From the NCBI RefSeq assembly GCF_001427025.1, contig NZ_LMGA01000001.1, positions 1,847,222 through 1,911,221 on the forward strand: a stretch of 64,000 nt of DNA, written 5' to 3'. Positions 18,385-27,482 of the stretch are shown here, one piece after another (position 1 is the stretch's first letter; every line of letters starts with the position of its first letter). Origin of the DNA: Mesorhizobium sp. Root554 (GTDB taxonomy: Bacteria > Pseudomonadota > Alphaproteobacteria > Rhizobiales > Rhizobiaceae). Both the position numbers and the translations under genes were made by a program. The notes below the pieces were generated by a model, which did not search any database, was not told the origin of the DNA, and was given only the letters and a program-made list of their open reading frames with translations.

Positions 18385-19587
18385 ATGGCCACGACCGCCC
18401 CTTGGGCAACCGAAGTCCCGACCGCCCTGCTCGTCCTTGCCGATGGCACGGTGATCGAAGGGCGAGGCCTTGGCGCCACCGGTTCGGCCGTCGCGGAAGT
18501 GTGCTTCAACACGGCCCTCACCGGCTATGAGGAGATCCTCACCGATCCCTCCTATGCCGGCCAGATCGTCACCTTCACCTTCCCGCATATCGGCAATATC
18601 GGCGCCAATGACGAGGACATCGAAGACCTGAACCCCGCGGCCCGCTCCGGTGCAGTCGGCGCCATCTTCAAGGCGGACGTCACCGACCCGTCCAGCTATC
18701 GGGCGAAGGAGCATCTCGACGCCTGGCTGAAGCGGCGCGGCATCGTCGCCCTTTGCGGCATCGATACGCGTGCCCTGACCGGCCTGATCCGCGAAAAGGG
18801 CATGCCGAACGCAGTGATCGCCCATGCGCCGGACGGCAAGTTCGATGTGGACGATCTTAAACGGCAGGCGGCGGCCTGGTCCGGCCTTGTCGGTCTCGAC
18901 CTGGCGAAGGACGTCACGTCCGGCCAGTCCTCGGTGTGGAAGGAAACGCCGTGGGTGTGGGATGAGGGCTATGGCGAACAGCAGGAACCGACGATGCACG
19001 TCGTCGCCATCGACTACGGCGTCAAGCGCAACATATTGCGCCTGCTCGCCGGTCTCGGCGCCAAGGTGACCGTGGTGCCGGCGAAAACCGGCGCCGACGA
19101 GATCCTGGCGATGAAACCCGATGGCATCTTCCTGTCGAACGGCCCGGGCGATCCGGCCGCGACCGGCGAATATGCCGTGCCGGTCATCCAGGATATATTG
19201 AAGACAGATATTCCGGTCTTCGGCATCTGCCTCGGCCACCAGATGCTGGCGTTGGCCGTCGGCGGCAAGACCCAGAAGATGCACCAGGGCCACCACGGCG
19301 CCAACCATCCGGTCAAGGATCACACCACCGGCAAGGTCGAAATCGTTTCCATGAACCATGGCTTCTCGGTCGACAGCGAATCCTTGCCCGACACGGTCGA
19401 GGAAACGCACGTTTCCCTGTTCGACGGTTCGAATTGCGGCATCGCGCTGACCGGACGCCCGGTGTTCTCGGTCCAGCATCACCCGGAAGCCTCGCCCGGC
19501 CCGCAGGATTCGCACTACCTCTTCCGCCGCTTCGTCAATCTGATCCGTGCAAAACGCGGCGAACCGGCGCTGGCCGAGCGGGCTTAA
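18385..19587 (+). CDS. carA: Carbamoyl-phosphate synthase small (glutaminase) subunit
   Basis: The 400-aa subunit has the CarA N-terminal domain (FNTALTGYEEILTDPSYAGQ) and a class I glutamine amidotransferase domain with nucleophile C282 in GICLGHQ and the H366/E368 pair in HHPEASPG. It supplies ammonia to CarB for carbamoyl phosphate, feeding arginine and pyrimidine synthesis. The ATG at 18385 has GGAG eight bases upstream; the frame is open further back but without conservation. carB is separate, 11 kb away, as is common in rhizobia. Confidence 0.98.
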   Translation: MATTAPWATEVPTALLVLADGTVIEGRGLGATGSAVAEVCFNTALTGYEEILTDPSYAGQIVTFTFPHIGNIGANDEDIEDLNPAARSGAVGAIFKADVTDPSSYRAKEHLDAWLKRRGIVALCGIDTRALTGLIREKGMPNAVIAHAPDGKFDVDDLKRQAAAWSGLVGLDLAKDVTSGQSSVWKETPWVWDEGYGEQQEPTMHVVAIDYGVKRNILRLLAGLGAKVTVVPAKTGADEILAMKPDGIFLSNGPGDPAATGEYAVPVIQDILKTDIPVFGICLGHQMLALAVGGKTQKMHQGHHGANHPVKDHTTGKVEIVSMNHGFSVDSESLPDTVEETHVSLFDGSNCGIALTGRPVFSVQHHPEASPGPQDSHYLFRRFVNLIRAKRGEPALAERA

Positions 19588-19739
19588 GGGTCTTTACTCC
19601 TCCTTGTGGGGAGGTCGTGGAGCAATTGAAGCGTAGCGGAGATTGCGAAAACGGGAGCATGAGGACCACATCTGGCTCTCCGCCCCCCACCCCGACGCTC
19701 CGCGTCAACTCCTTCCCATAAAGGGGAGGATAAAAACCC
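19588..19739. repeat. 152-bp intergenic inverted-repeat element
   Basis: The whole gap between the carA stop and the convergent MFS stop is one element. Its ends are imperfect inverted repeats about 28 bp long (from 19588, GGGTCTTTACTCCTCC..., and the complement from 19739, GGGTTTTTATCCTCC...), each holding a small CTCC/GGGGAGG hairpin. It resembles the short palindromic intergenic repeats scattered through Mesorhizobium and related genomes, and may also act as a bidirectional terminator. Copy number cannot be tested here. Confidence 0.65.
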
Positions 19740-21017
19740 TCAATGCCCGCCGGCGCCGGCCGCTTCAGCCTCATCCATCCGCTCGACCTCCTTGGGCGTC
19801 GGCTTGACCACCGTCATGATGAAGACCAGCAGCGACAGCGCCAGGAAGACGCCGCCCACCACATAGGGCGCGCCGGCGAAGACGGCCGGCGCATTCGGGC
19901 CGGTGAACCATGAGAAGATGGCCGTATAGAGCAGCGGCGTGATGATCGACGTGATCGAAAAGATCGAGGTCATCGCGCCCTGCAACTCGCCTTGCGCCGA
20001 GGGCGGCACCTTGGCGGCGGCGAGGCTGCGCAGCGGCGGATCGGCCAGCGCCTCAAGGCAACCGGCGACGATCACCGCGTAGATCATCCAGCCCTGCCAT
20101 GCAAAGGCATAGCCGAAAGCGCTCATCGCGGTGAAGGCAAGGCCGATGGCAGCCGTCCTCCATTCGCCGATCTTCGGGACGATCCGCGGCAGGATCACCG
20201 CCATCACGAAAGCGCCACACAGGCCGAACGCGCCGAGCGAAAAGCCGATCTGCTGCTCGCTCCAGCCGTAGCGGTAGCTGGAGACGAACGACCAAACCGC
20301 CGGATACATCATGTGGCCGAGCGTCATCAGGAAGAAGACAACCAGGATCGGGCGGATGCCCTGGTAGTTGCGCATCTGTTTCAGTGCCCCGAGCGGATTG
20401 GCGCGCTTCCACTCGAATTTCCGCCTGTTGTGCGGTTCCAGCGTTTCCGGCAGCAGAAAATAGCCGACCGCGAAATTGAGGAAGGCAAGCCCGGCGGCGA
20501 AATAGAACGGCACCCGCGGCCCCAACGTGCCGAGCAAGCCCCCCAGCACCGGGCCGATGACGAATCCGACGCCGAAGGCGATGCCAAGCAGGCCGAAATT
20601 CTTCGCCCGGTTATCATCGTTGCTGACATCGGCGATGAACGCCGAAGTCGTCGAATAACTGGCGCCGCTGATACCGGCCAGCACGCGCCCGATGAACAGC
20701 ATGGGGTACGACCACGCGATGGCGCAGATCAGATTGTCGATGGCGAAGGTGAACACCGATGCGAGCAGCACCGGCCGGCGTCCGAAACGGTCGCTGAGGT
20801 TGCCGATTACCGGCGCGAATACGAACTGCATCGCCGCATAGACGAAGAACAGCCAGCCGCCTTCGATCGCCGCGCCGCTGATGCTTTCGCCGGTCAGTTC
20901 GCGCAGATAGGCCGGCAGAACCGGCATGATAATGCCGAAGCCGATGACATCGAGAAGCAGCGTCGTGAAGACAAGCACGAGGCCGCGCTTGGTGGTCCTG
21001 GCGTCGATCATGGCCAT
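19740..21017 (-). CDS. MFS transporter, TCR/Tet family (TetA-like)
   Basis: The 425-aa protein has 12 transmembrane segments, with the TetA-like N-terminus ([16 protein letters not shown]), the loop 2-3 motif [14 protein letters not shown] and [20 protein letters not shown]. The group includes tetracycline/H+ antiporters, but most chromosomal members in rhizobia have other or unknown substrates. No TetR gene is adjacent, which argues against a classical tet determinant. The stop touches the inverted-repeat element. Two ATGs six bases apart are possible starts; the ribosome binding site does not distinguish them. Confidence 0.88.
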   Translation of the reverse strand: MAMIDARTTKRGLVLVFTTLLLDVIGFGIIMPVLPAYLRELTGESISGAAIEGGWLFFVYAAMQFVFAPVIGNLSDRFGRRPVLLASVFTFAIDNLICAIAWSYPMLFIGRVLAGISGASYSTTSAFIADVSNDDNRAKNFGLLGIAFGVGFVIGPVLGGLLGTLGPRVPFYFAAGLAFLNFAVGYFLLPETLEPHNRRKFEWKRANPLGALKQMRNYQGIRPILVVFFLMTLGHMMYPAVWSFVSSYRYGWSEQQIGFSLGAFGLCGAFVMAVILPRIVPKIGEWRTAAIGLAFTAMSAFGYAFAWQGWMIYAVIVAGCLEALADPPLRSLAAAKVPPSAQGELQGAMTSIFSITSIITPLLYTAIFSWFTGPNAPAVFAGAPYVVGGVFLALSLLVFIMTVVKPTPKEVERMDEAEAAGAGGH

Positions 21018-21209
21018 GTTCCGTTCGCTTGCCCGGGCCGTTGGTCAGAGGCGGCACGGACGGGCGACGGTTATAGGCGAGCCCTGTTGCGGCAACAACG
21101 CCTGAACGCTGGACCACGGATCATCCTGACATCAGTCGCCACCGGCCGCATGGCGACCGGTGGCGCAGTATGGTGATGCTGCTCGATGCCGTGGTTCACC
21201 GGCGTCGCA

Positions 21210-22820
21210 TCAGGACGAGATGCGCACCGTGAAGATCCGGTCCTTGATCTTGCTGAACGCTTCGTCGAGTTGCGCACGCGAGGGCACGTCGATGAAGTTC
21301 TCCGGCGAGCTCGCGCACTCCTTCAGCATGGTGCCGGTGGCGACGTTCGGCTCCTCAAGCCTGATCGTGTAGATCTCGATGCCCTGCGCCTTGGCATTGG
21401 TGCAGGCTTCCAGCGTCTTGGTGTTCATCGCCGCGTTGGTGGCGCCGGAGCCGCCGACACTGATACCCACCCTGCCATCGACAAGATAACCAAGCGCCGA
21501 ATAACTGGAGCCGAGCGCGTTCGAGGCATTTCCCATGACGTTGCTGCCGTCGGTCAGGACGACCATGATCTTCTGCAGGCCAGGCGCCACGGGCTTGCCC
21601 TGGGCGAACGGCTCGCCGGGCGAAAGCACGCGCATGCCCCAGGCCACGCCTTCCATGATGTTGGTGTTGCCATTCGCCGTCAGCGCTTCGACCTTGGTCT
21701 TGATCGTGCTGTAATCATTGGACAGCGCCATGATCGGCTCGGTGAGGCAGGCGAAACCAGGGCCGGTCTTGCCGTAACCGCCTACGGTACGGACATCGAT
21801 CGGCACAGTCGGGTGGGTGTTTCCGCCAAGCAGGCTTATGACTGGCGACAGTAGTGCGTAGAGCAACCCACCGTTCGTTGGATTTCCGGAGCCGTCGGGT
21901 TTCACGCCGTACTTTTTCCAGCGCGCTTTCTTTTCCTTGACGCTGTTGTCTTTGATCTTCGCGTCGGACTCTATGTAGCTGTTGAAGTAACCGCCAGTGT
22001 CGGGCTCATCGATCGCGAAAGCCGGCACGAACAACGTCCCGGGCTTGGAGGGATCGGCCGCGGCGTCGGTGCTGTCGCGTGTCTCCACACAGCCCGACCA
22101 CTTCTGGCCGAGATTTTCATAAAGCTGGAACCGGCTGGCGCCAGCCGACAGTTCGGATTGCGGGATATTGCTGGCGCCCTTCAAATCCAGCCAATTGGCG
22201 CCGGTTCCGGCGATCTGCTTACCCTTCTTGTCGAATGACGGCCCGAACCCGGGTCCGACATTGACGAAGGATGAGAACGGCACGATCGCGAATTTCAGCT
22301 TTTCCTTGTTGCTGACCTGGTCGGACATGTCGGTAACGAGGGCGTCGACCGCATCCTTCATGGCGGCGAGCTTGCCGCCCGCCATCGAGCCCGTGGTATC
22401 GAGCACCAAGCCGACCTCATAGGAGGCGTAGGCGATGTCCGCAGTCGACGACGCGGTCACCGGCCACTGCTTGTAGCCGAAGAGCGGACCGAAGGCGATT
22501 GGCGCATCGACCGTGCCTTCCACCTTGAAGGACGTGCCGACATGGGTGACCTGCAGGTTCTTGACGTTCCAGTCAGTGTTCTCACGGGCGAAAAGCCCGG
22601 CCAGTTCCTTGGCGCGATCGTCGGTGATGTGTTCGCCTTCCCTGGCGATGGCCAGCACGGCGGTATCGAGACTGTTCTGCAGATTTGAGCGCGTTCGCGA
22701 AATGGTCGAATAATCCAGCGCCATGCCGACGCCCAGAAGCAACGGCAGGGAGAGAACCCCGGCGAGGATAGCGAAATTGCCTGCGCGATCGCCTGAAAAG
22801 CGCTTGACGGTCTTATACAT
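21210..22820 (-). CDS. TadG/TadE-like pilus-assembly protein with von Willebrand A domain
   Basis: The 536-aa protein opens with a TadE/TadG-type membrane anchor (RFSGDRAGNFAILAGVLSLP, hydrophobic to about residue 36) and then an extracytoplasmic vWA domain with a metal-site motif DTTGSM and the later VLTDGSNVMG. A large insertion occupies the middle of the vWA domain, as in alphaproteobacterial TadG proteins. TadG proteins are minor pseudopilin-like partners of Flp pili; no other tad/cpa gene is in the window, so it is an orphan here. A different surface role is possible. Confidence 0.85.
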   Translation of the reverse strand: MYKTVKRFSGDRAGNFAILAGVLSLPLLLGVGMALDYSTISRTRSNLQNSLDTAVLAIAREGEHITDDRAKELAGLFARENTDWNVKNLQVTHVGTSFKVEGTVDAPIAFGPLFGYKQWPVTASSTADIAYASYEVGLVLDTTGSMAGGKLAAMKDAVDALVTDMSDQVSNKEKLKFAIVPFSSFVNVGPGFGPSFDKKGKQIAGTGANWLDLKGASNIPQSELSAGASRFQLYENLGQKWSGCVETRDSTDAAADPSKPGTLFVPAFAIDEPDTGGYFNSYIESDAKIKDNSVKEKKARWKKYGVKPDGSGNPTNGGLLYALLSPVISLLGGNTHPTVPIDVRTVGGYGKTGPGFACLTEPIMALSNDYSTIKTKVEALTANGNTNIMEGVAWGMRVLSPGEPFAQGKPVAPGLQKIMVVLTDGSNVMGNASNALGSSYSALGYLVDGRVGISVGGSGATNAAMNTKTLEACTNAKAQGIEIYTIRLEEPNVATGTMLKECASSPENFIDVPSRAQLDEAFSKIKDRIFTVRISS

Positions 22821-22871
22821 TGTCAGCCTGCCACCCCAAAATTCCCGGGTAAGCTAGCAACAATTCGTTTC

Positions 22872-22894
22872 GGCATTGGCCTATGAGCAATGCC
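22872..22894. promoter_or_regulatory. Inverted repeat upstream of the TadG-like gene
   Basis: GGCATTG and CAATGCC (7-9-7) lie about 50 bp before the TadG-like start, in an AT-rich 127-bp gap. There is no T tract on either strand, so an operator is more likely than a terminator. No regulator can be named. Confidence 0.3.
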
Positions 22895-22947
22895 TAATTT
22901 TACGCTTGATATTTACTCTTTGGTTGCAACGCGCCAGCGCATCATGA

Positions 22948-23874
22948 TCAGATTGGATTGTTGAACGTATCGCAGTCCGACAACTTGCCGCTCTTGAAGC
23001 CCCGGGCAAACCACGTCTGCCGCTGCTGCGAGGTGCCATGGTTGAAACTCTCGGGAACGACATAGCCCTGCGTTTTCTTCTGCAGCGTGTCGTCGCCGAT
23101 CTGCTGGGCGGCGTTGAGCGCTTCTTCCAGGTCGCCCTGCTCAAGGATACCTTTCTGCGCCGTGAAATGGCCCCACACACCGGCAAAGCAATCGGCCTGC
23201 AACTCGACCTGCATCGACATGTGGTTGGAATCCGCCTCGCTCATCCGCTGCCGCATCTGGTTGAACTTGGGGAGGATGCCGGTGAGGTTCTGGACGTGGT
23301 GGCCCACCTCATGCGCGACGACGTAAGCCTCGGCAAAATCGCCTGATGCTCCGAACTGGCGCGAAAGCTGCTGGAAGAAATCGGTGTCCAGGTAGACCTT
23401 CTGGTCATTCGGACAATAGAACGGACCCGATGCCGCCGAAGCGAATCCGCAAGCGGAGCGTATCTGCCCGCTGAACAGGACCAGCTTCGGCTGCTCGTAG
23501 GTGAGGCCGTTGGCCTGGAACACGCCCGTCCAGACGTCCTCCGTCTCCGCCAGGACGGTGGAAACGAATTGCTTCATCTCGTCGTCCGTCTGCGGAGCGG
23601 TACGGGCGCTGTTGTCGGTGATCTGCCCGCCGCCGGGAGCAATCTCGCCGCCACCGCCACCTGCAAGGATCTGCATCGGATCGATGCCGCATGCCTTCAG
23701 CGCGAAGAAAAGCACCACCAGGATGACGATGGTCGAGAGACCGCCGCCGCCCGCCCGGCCACCGATAGGAATGCGGAACTGTCCGGGCTGTCGCCCGAAG
23801 CCGCCGCCGAAACCGCCCCCGCTGCCGCGCTGGTCCTCGACATTGTCACTTTGACGGCGGCCTTTCCAAAGCAT
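22948..23874 (-). CDS. Neutral zinc metallopeptidase, YpfJ family
   Basis: The 308-aa protein has a Gly/Arg-rich cytoplasmic start, one transmembrane helix (about residues 45-63), and a large outer domain with the zincin motif HEVGHH, the downstream ELQADCFAGVW metal ligand region, and SFNHGTSQQRQTWFARGF near the C-terminus. These are the marks of the YpfJ/KPN_02809 family, whose substrates are unknown. It likely acts in the periplasm. It precedes the TadG-like gene by 127 bp on the same strand. Confidence 0.92.
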   Translation of the reverse strand: MLWKGRRQSDNVEDQRGSGGGFGGGFGRQPGQFRIPIGGRAGGGGLSTIVILVVLFFALKACGIDPMQILAGGGGGEIAPGGGQITDNSARTAPQTDDEMKQFVSTVLAETEDVWTGVFQANGLTYEQPKLVLFSGQIRSACGFASAASGPFYCPNDQKVYLDTDFFQQLSRQFGASGDFAEAYVVAHEVGHHVQNLTGILPKFNQMRQRMSEADSNHMSMQVELQADCFAGVWGHFTAQKGILEQGDLEEALNAAQQIGDDTLQKKTQGYVVPESFNHGTSQQRQTWFARGFKSGKLSDCDTFNNPI

Positions 23875-23964
23875 GGTGCGTTCCTCGTGTTCCGTCGCTT
23901 CAAGCGTCTGCCTTTAACCAACAGTTAGCGCAAGGGTTGCTGCAAGTCACAAGATTTTTCGACT

Positions 23965-25425
23965 TCAAACCAATGTCTTCAGTTCCGTCTGCCGGTGGGC
24001 CAACCGGCGGGCGGCCAGGACCGAGGCGACCGCGACGACAAGAAGCGCCGCGACGACGCCGAATGTCAGCCGCATCCCGGCGGCCACCGCCGCGGGCGCC
24101 GCGGTCGCTATCTCAACGGCGCCGACGGCATGGGCGAAAAGCGCGCCCATCACGGATGCTCCTGCAATCAGGCCGAGGTTTCGCGACAGGGAAAGCATGC
24201 CCGAAATGACGCCCCGCTCGCCTGCTGCGACATCCGACATGATAGCCGCATTGTTGGCGGCCTGGAAAAGGATGTAGCCGGAAGACAATATGAATGTCGC
24301 GCCGACATAACCCGCGACACCGAAAACAAGGGGCAGGATGCACATCAGGACAGATCCGCTGGCCATCGCCGTCAGGCCGACGAGAACAATGAGGCTTGCG
24401 CCGACGGCATCCACGATTCGACCGGCAAAGACCCCGCCCGCCATGCTGATCGCCGGCCCAACCGACATGATGAGGCCGATTGCGACAGCGCCCAGTCCAA
24501 GCCCCACTGCCAGATAGAAAGGCCCGACGATCATCGTCGTCATCATGGCTACCATCGAGGCGGCGGTCGCCGCCAAGCCGGCGCTGAATTCCAGATCGGC
24601 GAAAACCGACAGGCGGATCAGCGGTGAAGAGACCCGGCCCTCGACAGCCAGGAACAGGCCCATACCGACGAACGCCGCGATCAACAGCACCAAGTTAACC
24701 CCGCCGAAATGCCCCTTGCCCACCGTCATCGCCAGGGTGAAAGCGGCAAGCGTTGCGGCAAGAAGCAACGTGCCCTCAATATCGAAACGCTGGCCGGCTT
24801 GTCTGGCGCTCATTCTGTCGGCTGGCAGGAAGCGGGCGGTCATCCAAAGCGCGAGAATGCCAACCGGCACGTTGACCAGAAATATCGCCCGCCATCCTGC
24901 CCAGGCAAGCAACAGTCCGCCGAGCGACGGACCGAGCCCGGTGCCGATGGCCGACATGGTGCCGAGCAGGCCCATCGCGCTGCCCGTTCTGTCCTTCGGC
25001 ACATTCTCGCTGATCATCGCCATCGTCAGAGCCATCATCACCGCGGCGCCCAGACCCTGCGCACCGCGCGCCGCCACCAGCAGCCACAATGTCGGCGCCA
25101 TTGCGCAGGCGGCGGAAGCCCCCGTGAACAAGGCAAGGCCAGCAAGAAGCAGCTTCCGGCGCCCGACGATGTCGCCGAGCCGCCCAACGCTGACGATAGC
25201 TGCCGTGATGGCGAGTAGATAAGCGATGACGATCCACTGCACGTGCTGGAACGGCGCTGCAAAAGCCTGCGTCAGCGCGGGCAACGCAATCGTCGCGATG
25301 CTCGCGCTCAGCGAAGACAGTCCCATGGCGAGGGATAGACTGACCAGTGCGCCTCTACGCGAAGCCGGTTTTCCAACGTTGGGCGCATGTGGCGTCAAGG
25401 TCGAGATATCTGGAGAACTTGGCAT
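23965..25425 (-). CDS. MFS transporter, DHA2 (EmrB/QacA-like) family
   Basis: The 486-aa protein has about 14 hydrophobic segments, the loop motif GRLGDIVGRRKLLLAGL and the antiporter motif C-like LGPSLGGLLLAWAGWRAIFLVN. This 14-TM type exports drugs or metabolites by proton antiport. The ATG at 25425 is chosen for GGAG six bases upstream; 31 extra in-frame codons upstream are polar and Cys-rich. It is divergent from a LysR gene, its likely regulator, across a gap with palindromic sequence. Confidence 0.88.
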   Translation of the reverse strand: MPSSPDISTLTPHAPNVGKPASRRGALVSLSLAMGLSSLSASIATIALPALTQAFAAPFQHVQWIVIAYLLAITAAIVSVGRLGDIVGRRKLLLAGLALFTGASAACAMAPTLWLLVAARGAQGLGAAVMMALTMAMISENVPKDRTGSAMGLLGTMSAIGTGLGPSLGGLLLAWAGWRAIFLVNVPVGILALWMTARFLPADRMSARQAGQRFDIEGTLLLAATLAAFTLAMTVGKGHFGGVNLVLLIAAFVGMGLFLAVEGRVSSPLIRLSVFADLEFSAGLAATAASMVAMMTTMIVGPFYLAVGLGLGAVAIGLIMSVGPAISMAGGVFAGRIVDAVGASLIVLVGLTAMASGSVLMCILPLVFGVAGYVGATFILSSGYILFQAANNAAIMSDVAAGERGVISGMLSLSRNLGLIAGASVMGALFAHAVGAVEIATAAPAAVAAGMRLTFGVVAALLVVAVASVLAARRLAHRQTELKTLV

Positions 25426-25520
25426 ATCGGGCTCCGAACTGATTGCCGGAGACCTACGCCTTCCAGCAAGATTGCGGAACACGCAGCATTTGCACTCTAT
25501 TCGTGCGCACGACGCCATGT

Positions 25521-25535
25521 CTTGTGAACAAGTTC
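25521..25535. promoter_or_regulatory. Palindromic site in the MFS/LysR divergent gap
   Basis: Overlapping inverted repeats, CTTGT-GA-ACAAG and GAAC-AA-GTTC, lie 17 bp upstream of the lysR start. This fits an autoregulatory LysR site but is not proven to extend to a full LTTR box. Confidence 0.45.
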
Positions 25536-25551
25536 ATGCTAGGTTGAAGGC

Positions 25552-26487
25552 ATGACGCGCCCCGATCTGAATCTCCTGGTCACACTTGATGTCCTGCTGG
25601 TGGAAGGCAGCGTTGCTCGCGCGGCCAGGAAACTGCGCCTCAGCCCGTCAGCGATGAGCCGGGCCCTGTCGCGCCTTCGCGAAACGACCGGCGACCCGCT
25701 GCTCGTGCGGGCTGGACGCGGTCTTGTGCCGACGCCAAGGGCGATCGAGCTTGTCGGTCGCGTTGGCGCTCTGGTCAAGGAAGCCGAAGCCGTCCTCCGC
25801 CCGGCGCAGGCGCTGGACCTTGCCAAGCTGACAAGGACGTTCACGCTGCGCTCGCGGGACGGTTTTGTCGAGAATTTCGGGCCTGGCCTGATAGCGCGGG
25901 TCGAAGCGGAAGCGCCCGGCGTGCGGCTGGTCTTCCTGCCAAAATTGGGCAGGGAGAGCTCTCCGCTGCGCGATGGCTCGGTCGATATGGAAACCGGGGT
26001 CGTCATTGACGCGATGGGACCGGAAATCCGCACCCAGGCGCTGTTCCGCGACCGCATTGTCGGCGTGGTGCGGGCCGGGCATTCGCTCGCCGGCGCGCCG
26101 GCGACGCCGGAAACCTATGCCGCGGCGCGGCATGTCATCATCCAAAGCAAGGAGAGCCTGCCGCGGGATCTGGCGCGTATCGACGATCTGCTCGAGTCGC
26201 TCGGACTGAAGCGTACTATCGTCACCGTCGTCGGCGGCTTTTCAGAGGCGCTGGCGCTGGCCCGCGCATCGGACCTGATCGCCACGGTTCCCGAGCGCTA
26301 TACGGGAAATCTGCGTGACGGCATGGCAAGCTTTGCGCTGCCCTTTGTAAAGGACAACATCACCATATCGCTGCTCTGGCATCCACGCATGGACGCCGAT
26401 CCGGCACACCGCTGGCTGCGCGGCATCGTTCGCGACATTTGCTCGGAAAAGCCGGCTTCGACGACAGACGCGAAAAAGAGCGGCTGA
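25552..26487 (+). CDS. LysR-family transcriptional regulator
   Basis: The 311-aa protein starts with the LysR HTH (LNLLVTLDVLLVEGSVARAARKL, LSPSAMSRALSRLRETTGDPLLVR) followed by a substrate-binding domain of the NodD/SyrM-like short-linker type (FTLRSRDGFVENFGPGL). It most likely controls the divergent DHA2 exporter and itself. The inducer is unknown. It ends two bases before the convergent small gene. Confidence 0.9.
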   Translation: MTRPDLNLLVTLDVLLVEGSVARAARKLRLSPSAMSRALSRLRETTGDPLLVRAGRGLVPTPRAIELVGRVGALVKEAEAVLRPAQALDLAKLTRTFTLRSRDGFVENFGPGLIARVEAEAPGVRLVFLPKLGRESSPLRDGSVDMETGVVIDAMGPEIRTQALFRDRIVGVVRAGHSLAGAPATPETYAAARHVIIQSKESLPRDLARIDDLLESLGLKRTIVTVVGGFSEALALARASDLIATVPERYTGNLRDGMASFALPFVKDNITISLLWHPRMDADPAHRWLRGIVRDICSEKPASTTDAKKSG

Positions 26488-26489
26488 GA

Positions 26490-26678
26490 TCAGTCTTTCT
26501 GCTTGGCTCCGGCGCTCTTGCCATCGGAGCTTCTGGCGCGCTCATCGAAGCGTGCGGCGCCCTTCTTCAGCGGCTTGCCCATATCGGCTTCCGTTTCGCG
26601 CTCGTTTTTTGCGGCGGACTGCCGCAATCCTTGTGCCGCCTTCTTGCCTTTGGCAGTAGGTGCTTGTTCGACGCCCAT
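26490..26678 (-). CDS. Small basic conserved-type protein, unknown function
   Basis: A 62-aa, Lys/Arg/Ala/Glu-rich, soluble protein with no Cys and no hydrophobic segment. It is supported by a near-ideal ribosome binding site, GGGAGGA six bases before the ATG, and by sitting neatly between two recognisable genes. It looks intrinsically disordered or nucleic-acid binding. I do not recognise the family. It could be an artefact of a high-GC open frame, but the start signal argues otherwise. Confidence 0.6.
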   Translation of the reverse strand: MGVEQAPTAKGKKAAQGLRQSAAKNERETEADMGKPLKKGAARFDERARSSDGKSAGAKQKD

Positions 26679-26787
26679 GGCTATTCCTCCCTTGTCGCCG
26701 CGGTCTCTCGCGGACATCGGTGCAACGCCGGCCCACCGCCAGCGGTTCCGCCAACCGATGGAAGATGCGCAACAAGCTTGGAAAACG

Positions 26788-27240
26788 TCAGGTCCGGTGG
26801 GCCATCGCGCGCCGGAATGCCTCCAGCGTCTCGCCGCTGACATGATGCTCGATACCCTCGGCGTCGATGCGGGCCGTCTCGGCGCTGACGCCGAGCGAAC
26901 GCAAAAACGCTTCCACCGTTTGGTGACGGACACGGCTTTCCTCGGCCATCTTGCGGCCCGCTTCCGTGAGGAAAACGCCCCGGTACGGCTTTCGCGACAC
27001 CAATCCGTCGGCGCAGAGCCGGGTCAGCATCTTGGCCACTGTCGGCTGCGCCACGCCGAGCCTTGCAGCAATATCGACCTGCCGCGCCTCGTTGCCGTCC
27101 TCGATCAGGTCGGCGATCAGTTCGACATAGTCCTCGACCAATGCACTGCGGCGGGCTTCCCGCGTCTGGCGGAAACCTTCCGAGTGCACTTCGGCGTCCG
27201 GCAGAGGCTCGTCTCGCAGCACTGGTTTTCTGGATGCCAA
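26788..27240 (-). CDS. mntR: Manganese-responsive DtxR-family regulator MntR
   Basis: The 150-aa protein has a DtxR/MntR winged helix ([52 protein letters not shown]) and a dimerisation/metal domain ([31 protein letters not shown]) with the His/Glu/Asp ligands of the E. coli-type MntR. It senses Mn2+ and represses manganese uptake. The start is a TTG at 27240 because AGGGAG lies six bases upstream; the only in-frame ATG is 36 codons further and lies beyond the operator. It is divergent from mntH. Confidence 0.88.
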   Translation of the reverse strand: MASRKPVLRDEPLPDAEVHSEGFRQTREARRSALVEDYVELIADLIEDGNEARQVDIAARLGVAQPTVAKMLTRLCADGLVSRKPYRGVFLTEAGRKMAEESRVRHQTVEAFLRSLGVSAETARIDAEGIEHHVSGETLEAFRRAMAHRT

Positions 27241-27279
27241 ACCGATCTCCCTCAAGCCGCTGACAGAACCAATTCCTTT

Positions 27280-27295
27280 TATAGCACGTGCTTTG
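27280..27295. promoter_or_regulatory. Candidate MntR box
   Basis: TATAGCACGTGCTTTG preserves the ATAGC-N4-GCTAT plan of the E. coli MntR site with one mismatch in the inner arms, and contains a perfect AGCACGTGCT palindrome. It lies 40 bp upstream of the mntR start, so it could autoregulate mntR. Confidence 0.55.
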
Positions 27296-27410
27296 ATTCT
27301 TCGTGGCGATTTATACACGGGTCGGCGGCACGGCTTATGCCGATGCAACGTGGAACTGCAACAAAAATCACGCCGGCCGCATCAACGATAAAAAGCAAAG
27401 ACAATGAAAT

Positions 27411-27447
27411 ATAGCATATTGCATAATGTTCAGCCTCAGCATACATT
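27411..27447 (+). promoter_or_regulatory. mntH promoter with overlapping MntR-like half-sites
   Basis: TTGCAT (27419-27424) and TACATT (27442-27447) are 17 bp apart, 36 bp before mntH. ATAGC-N5-GCATA (27411-27425) overlaps the -35, where a repressor would block polymerase. Confidence 0.45.
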
Positions 27448-27482
27448 GGCTGCGAACGGATTGCATTCAGCAGGATAAACCT

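Noticed and set aside
19740..21017. Tetracycline resistance determinant
   Set aside because: The protein is TetA-like, but there is no adjacent tetR and similar chromosomal pumps have other or unknown substrates.
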